DNA of 64,000 bases, taken from the NCBI RefSeq assembly GCF_017876495.1, contig NZ_JAGIOB010000001.1:1798001-1862000 (forward strand), read 5' to 3'. The notes beneath the pieces were generated by a model. It saw nothing but the letters and a program-made list of their open reading frames with translations, was not told the origin of the DNA and did not search any database. Shown here in pieces: positions 60,969 to 64,000 of this stretch. How positions within the stretch are numbered: position 1 is the stretch's first letter; every line of letters begins with the position of its first letter. The translations under genes were made by a program, and so were the position numbers. This stretch comes from Microlunatus capsulatus (GTDB lineage: Bacteria; Actinomycetota; Actinomycetes; Propionibacteriales; Propionibacteriaceae).

Positions 60969-61976
60969 ATGCGGTCACCGACAGCCCCGCCCACCGTCCG
61001 CGACGTGGCCGCCCGGGCCGGGGTCTCCCCGGGGACGGTCTCCAAGGCGCTCAACGGCACCGGCCAGCTGCGCGCCGCGACCCGGGACCGCGTGACGGCG
61101 GCCGCCGAGGAGCTGGGGTTCCGGCCCAACCACCTGGCCAAGAGCCTGCTCCAGGGGCGCACCTACACGGTGGGGATCCTGACCACGGACAGCTTCGGCC
61201 GGTTCACCACGCCGGTGATGGTGGGCATCGAGGACGCGTTGGGCGCCGGCCGGATGTCCACCCTGCTCTGCGACGGCCGCGGGGACCCGCTGCGCGAGCG
61301 GCACTACGTGCAGGAGCTGCTGAACCGCCGGGTGGACGGACTGGTGGTGACGGGCCGGCGCCCGGACCCGCGGCCCTCGCTCGGCCGGCTGCCGATCCCG
61401 GTCGTCTACGTCCTGGTGCAGTCCGAGGACCCCGAGGACCTGTCGCTGAGCTACGACGACGTGCAGGGCGCGGCCCTCGGCACCGAGCACCTGGTCGGGG
61501 CCGGACGGAAACGGATTGCCTACGTCAGCGGTCCCGAGCGGCACTGGTCGACGCAGCGCCGCCGGGAGGGCGTCGAGCAGGCGCTCGTGGCCGCGGACCT
61601 GTCCCTGGCGCCCGAGCTGGTGCTGATGGGCCCGTGGAGCGAGGCCTGGGGCCGCTCGGCCGCGACCCAGCTGCTGCGCCGCGACCCGGACGTCGACGGG
61701 GTCGTCTGCGGCAGCGACCAGATCGCGCGCGGGGTGGTCGACGGCCTGCGCGAGGCCGGCGCCGACGTGCCCGGCCGGGTCGCCGTCGTCGGCTTCGACA
61801 ACTGGGACGTCATGGTGGAGGCCGCCCGCCCCCCGCTGACCACCGTCGACCCCAACCTCACCGCGCTGGGCCAGCTCGCCGCCACCCGGCTGATGGACGC
61901 CATCGACGGCAAGGAGCTGCCCCGCGGGGTGCAGCTGCAGCCCTGCGACCTGGTGCTGCGGCAGTCCTCGGTCTGA
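60969..61976 (+). CDS. LacI family transcriptional regulator
   Basis: The protein has 335 residues with a GGAGG ribosome-binding site. The N-terminal helix-turn-helix reads TVRDVAARAGVSPGTVSKALNGTGQL and ends with the hinge NHLAKSLLQGRTYTVG. The periplasmic-binding-protein-like sensor domain follows, with VVGFDNWDVMVEAARPPLTTVDPNL near the C-terminus. It is divergent from the ABC importer operon and most likely represses it through the site at 60846-60861 until a sugar binds. The 'HLAKSLLQG' hinge differs slightly from the common 'ARSLRTG' but keeps the Leu that intercalates in the minor groove. Confidence 0.95.
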   Translation: MRSPTAPPTVRDVAARAGVSPGTVSKALNGTGQLRAATRDRVTAAAEELGFRPNHLAKSLLQGRTYTVGILTTDSFGRFTTPVMVGIEDALGAGRMSTLLCDGRGDPLRERHYVQELLNRRVDGLVVTGRRPDPRPSLGRLPIPVVYVLVQSEDPEDLSLSYDDVQGAALGTEHLVGAGRKRIAYVSGPERHWSTQRRREGVEQALVAADLSLAPELVLMGPWSEAWGRSAATQLLRRDPDVDGVVCGSDQIARGVVDGLREAGADVPGRVAVVGFDNWDVMVEAARPPLTTVDPNLTALGQLAATRLMDAIDGKELPRGVQLQPCDLVLRQSSV

Positions 61977-61996
61977 GCGCGGACCGGCCCCGACCT

Positions 61997-62036
61997 GTCA
62001 GACGCGGTGGCGGTCCTGGCCGCCACAGCGTCTGAC
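61997..62036. terminator. Bidirectional hairpin terminator
   Basis: GTCAGACGC-G-GTGGCGG and CCGCCAC-A-GCGTCTGAC form a 16-pair stem with one mismatch and loop TCCTGG between convergent genes. Confidence 0.8.
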
Positions 62037-62047
62037 CGGTCGGCCGG

Positions 62048-62953
62048 TCACATGGTCCAGGGCTCGGCGTGCACGTCGACCGCGTCGGACCAGCGGCGCT
62101 GCAGGGCCTCGAGCTCGGCCAGCACGTCGGCGTCGAGGCCGCCGACGCCCTGGCTGGCGGCCAGCAGCTCGTCGAGGTGCTCCGGGCGGCTGGTCGAGCC
62201 GACGGTCGAGACCACCTGCTCGTGGCTGCGGACGAAGCGGAAGCAGAACTCGGCCCAGGTGGCGACGCCGGAGCGCTCGAAGACGGGCGCGACCTCGACG
62301 GCGCGCTCCTGCAGGTAGGGCTTCCAGGCCGCGCCGGGCACGTCGCGCAGCATCTGCACCGGGGCCCCGCAGACGGTGCGCATGGAGATGACGCTGGTGC
62401 CCTGCGCTCGCAGCTCGTCCCACAGGGCGTTGGAGGCGAAGCGTTGCAGCGGGTTCAGGTAGGTGATGACGCCCTCGACGAGCCCGTCGAGGTGACCGGC
62501 GCGCAGCGCCTGCAGGGGCGCGTCGCTGGTCCACGGGAAGATCTCCAGCACGAAGCGGCGGACCAGCCCCTCGTCGCGCAGCGCGCGCAGGCCGTCGAGG
62601 GCGGGGCCACCGGCGACGAGGTCGTCGGCCAGCTGCCCCACCGGGTTGAGCTGGCCGAGGGCGATGGAGCCGAGGCCGAGCGGGCGGAGGTTCTCCGCCA
62701 CGGTCGCGCGGACGTCGTCGACGGTTCCGCCGCCGAGCTTGACGACCAGCGGCGGGACCGCGTCCGGGTTCTCGGCGAAGGCCTCGCCGAGGACCTCGAG
62801 GGCGTGGTCGTACTGGCGGGAGGTGTGCATCCACAGGCCCTCGGCCAGCGCGGTCCGGGCCATGGCGAGCTGCTGCTCGCGCGGGACGTCCGGGTGTCCG
62901 AGACGGGTGGTGCCGTAGATGAAGGGGGGCAGGTCGGAGAGAGGTCGGGCCAC
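62048..62953 (-). CDS. Aldo/keto-reductase-like protein with a degraded catalytic tetrad
   Basis: The protein has 301 residues from a GTG six bases after TAGCGT, so leaderless. The fold is recognised by the overall (beta/alpha)8 order: FIYGTTRLGHP start, the helix after Tyr (SRQYDHALEVLGEAF), PPLVVKLGGG, the AENLRPLGLGSIALGQLNPVG strand, and SHEQVVSTVGSTSRPEHLDELL, the cofactor region near the end. The Tyr and Lys of the AKR tetrad are present. The usual Asp of D-T-A-x-x-Y is replaced (MHTSRQY), and the usual strand-4 His (QxH) reads GQLN. It may be an AKR with altered chemistry or a non-reducing relative. Substrate unknown. Confidence 0.75.
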   Translation of the reverse strand: MARPLSDLPPFIYGTTRLGHPDVPREQQLAMARTALAEGLWMHTSRQYDHALEVLGEAFAENPDAVPPLVVKLGGGTVDDVRATVAENLRPLGLGSIALGQLNPVGQLADDLVAGGPALDGLRALRDEGLVRRFVLEIFPWTSDAPLQALRAGHLDGLVEGVITYLNPLQRFASNALWDELRAQGTSVISMRTVCGAPVQMLRDVPGAAWKPYLQERAVEVAPVFERSGVATWAEFCFRFVRSHEQVVSTVGSTSRPEHLDELLAASQGVGGLDADVLAELEALQRRWSDAVDVHAEPWTM

Positions 62954-62959
62954 GCCCCG

Positions 62960-62965
62960 ACGCTA
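62960..62965 (-). promoter_or_regulatory. -10 box of a leaderless transcript (AKR-like gene)
   Basis: TAGCGT on the minus strand ends six bases before the GTG start and no ribosome-binding site is present. Confidence 0.45.
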
Positions 62966-63037
62966 GCCGCCGCGCGACCGGGGCCGCGCTCTGGTCAGCC
63001 CGCGGTCACGGGTCTACGGTCGGGCCAGGGGGTCGCG

Positions 63038-63844
63038 ATGGACGTGCAGCAGAGGGTGCGCAGCCACTACAGCCGCGAGGACCTGGCCGACGTCGTGCTC
63101 CGGGCGGTCGCCGCCAGCGGCGCGGACCTCGACCACCTACGTCCCGAGGACCTCGGCTCGGTCGACCAGCTGCACCTCGGGGGCGCGGCGGGCACCGCGC
63201 ACCTGCTCGGCCGGCTGGCGCTGGGTCCGGGGACGCCGGTGCTGGACGTGGGCGGGGGCCTCGGCGGGCCGGCCCGGGCCGCGGCGTCGCGGTGGGGGTG
63301 CCCCGTCGTCAGCGTCGACCTCTCCCCCGACTTCGTGGCCGCCGCCCGCGTGCTCACCGAGCGCGTCGGGCTGGCCGACCGGGTCGAGCACCGGCTGGGC
63401 CCGGCGGAGCGGACCGGTCTCGGGACGGGCCGGTTCGCCCGGGCGATGATGCTGCACGTCGGCATGAACCTGCCCGACCCGGCGGCGGTGTTCGCCGAGG
63501 TGCGACGGCTGCTGGCCGACGACGGGGTGTTCGGGCTCTGGGAGCAGGTGCGGGTCGGCGACGGCCCGCTGGACTACCCGCTGCCCTGGGCCGAGGACGC
63601 GTCGTCGTCCTTCCTGCGCGACCTCGACGGGCTGACCCGGGCGCTGGAGGCGAGCGGCTTCGCCGTGCAGGAGGTCGAGGACCGCACGGCCGCGGTCACC
63701 GAGGGCACCCCCGGCGCCGGGCCGCCGCTGCTGAGCCCGGCGACGGTGTTCGGGCCCGGCTTCGCCGAGCGGCTGCGCAACGACGTCGCCGCGGTCCGGT
63801 CCGGGGTGCTGGCCCCGGTCGTGGTGGTGGCGCGGGCGGTGTGA
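63038..63844 (+). CDS. SAM-dependent class I methyltransferase
   Basis: The protein has 268 residues, ATG preceded by an AGGGGG site and by TACGGT (63015-63020). Motif I is VLDVGGGLGGPARAAA, motif II SVDLSPDFVAAARVL, then ARAMMLHVGMNLPDP in the motif IV position and EVRRLLADDGVFGLWEQV as motif V/VI. The N-terminal VRSHYSREDLADVVLRAV segment recalls methyltransferases acting on small molecules such as sarcosine/dimethylglycine or gamma-tocopherol-type substrates. The substrate cannot be named. Confidence 0.85.
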   Translation: MDVQQRVRSHYSREDLADVVLRAVAASGADLDHLRPEDLGSVDQLHLGGAAGTAHLLGRLALGPGTPVLDVGGGLGGPARAAASRWGCPVVSVDLSPDFVAAARVLTERVGLADRVEHRLGPAERTGLGTGRFARAMMLHVGMNLPDPAAVFAEVRRLLADDGVFGLWEQVRVGDGPLDYPLPWAEDASSSFLRDLDGLTRALEASGFAVQEVEDRTAAVTEGTPGAGPPLLSPATVFGPGFAERLRNDVAAVRSGVLAPVVVVARAV

Positions 63845-63845
63845 G

Positions 63846-63870
63846 GGCCCTTCGACGGGCCCAGGGAGCG
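63846..63870 (+). repeat. Second copy of the dispersed repeat found in apnL
   Basis: This 25-base stretch (core CCCTTCGACGGGCCCAGG) matches 52812-52836 at 24 of 25 positions. Here it is intergenic, starting right after the methyltransferase stop. Confidence 0.85.
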
Positions 63871-63876
63871 AAGAGG

Positions 63877-64000
63877 TCAGCGGAGGATGCCGTAGCCGCG
63901 GGCGAGGTCGCGGGCGACGGTGACGGAGTCGACCAGGGGGTGCAGGGCCAGGGCGGTGACCAGGGCGCCGGGGTCCTGGTCGCGGGCGGCGGCGATGGTG
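63877..64000 (-). CDS. C-terminal fragment of a probable GH4 family glycosidase (5' part beyond window)
   Basis: The minus strand reads into a frame ending at the stop 63877-63879. The 40 visible residues include ARDQDPGALVTALALHPLV and DSVTVARDLARGYGILR. The pattern ALALHPLV.S...A resembles the extreme C-terminus of GH4 6-phospho-beta-glucosidases and alpha-galactosidases. With so little sequence this remains tentative. Confidence 0.5.
   Translation of the reverse strand, partial: TIAAARDQDPGALVTALALHPLVDSVTVARDLARGYGILR

Overview
This window is a high-GC actinobacterial chromosome segment. The single rRNA operon has an actinobacterial-looking 16S and 23S, with no tRNA in the internal spacer, and the 16S reads to me like Propionibacteriaceae (Microlunatus/Friedmanniella-like). 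That placement is from memory and tentative. Genes are tightly packed, with many GTG starts, 4-base GTGA/ATGA overlaps and several apparently leaderless starts. I see no phage, insertion sequence, CRISPR array or plasmid feature.

Left end (1-5.2 kb): a minus-strand tetritol/tetrulose locus. An EltD-type erythritol/L-threitol dehydrogenase and a triosephosphate-isomerase-family protein of the LerI/EryH type (L-erythrulose-1-phosphate isomerase) are followed by an RbsA/RbsC-type ABC importer with a DUF2291 protein. The importer runs off the left edge.

5.5-15.7 kb: mixed housekeeping and accessory genes. These are a HEAT-repeat protein, a GNAT acetyltransferase, a small membrane protein, a secreted propeller-like protein, an AraC regulator facing a phytanoyl-CoA-dioxygenase-family oxygenase, an orphan family-5 solute-binding lipoprotein, a ZIP metal transporter, a coupled SDR/membrane-protein pair and an esterase.

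15.8-31.5 kb: one 5,233-residue cell-wall protein. It has a signal peptide, an N-terminal beta-rich region, 38 tandem DUF11-type domains, a Gln/Pro/Ala stalk and an LPRTG sorting signal. The domains are ordered as 1 + 3x12 + 1: three consecutive 12-domain blocks of 1509, 1508 and 1488 residues whose domains correspond position by position. This is the most striking structure in the window.

31.7-40.2 kb: a small protein, a LAL-family LuxR regulator, an unknown small protein, a catalase, a cardiolipin-synthase-like enzyme and a SetA-like MFS exporter under a LacI-type operator. 40.3-45.9 kb: the rrn operon on the minus strand, with promoter, boxA-like elements, the pre-23S processing stem and a terminator.

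46.3-54.4 kb: an MhqO/MhqD-like pair, a UBP zinc-finger protein and an APH-fold kinase. After these comes a compact D-apionate module: oiaC-apnO-SDR on the minus strand, divergent from a FadR-type gntR and apnL. Its control region carries a near-ideal operator overlapping a TTGACA box. ApnL to ApnO to OiaC would take D-apionolactone to L-erythrulose. The L-erythrulose-1-phosphate isomerase at the left end would act further down the same route, so two loci about 46 kb apart appear to serve one pathway.

54.5-64 kb: a LacI-regulated glycoside locus (MalEFG-type ABC importer, GH127 glycosidase, zinc alcohol dehydrogenase), then a divergent aldo/keto-reductase-like protein, a methyltransferase and the C-terminal end of a probable GH4 glycosidase. 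A dispersed short repeat sits both inside apnL, where it encodes a Gly/Ser linker, and next to the last gene.
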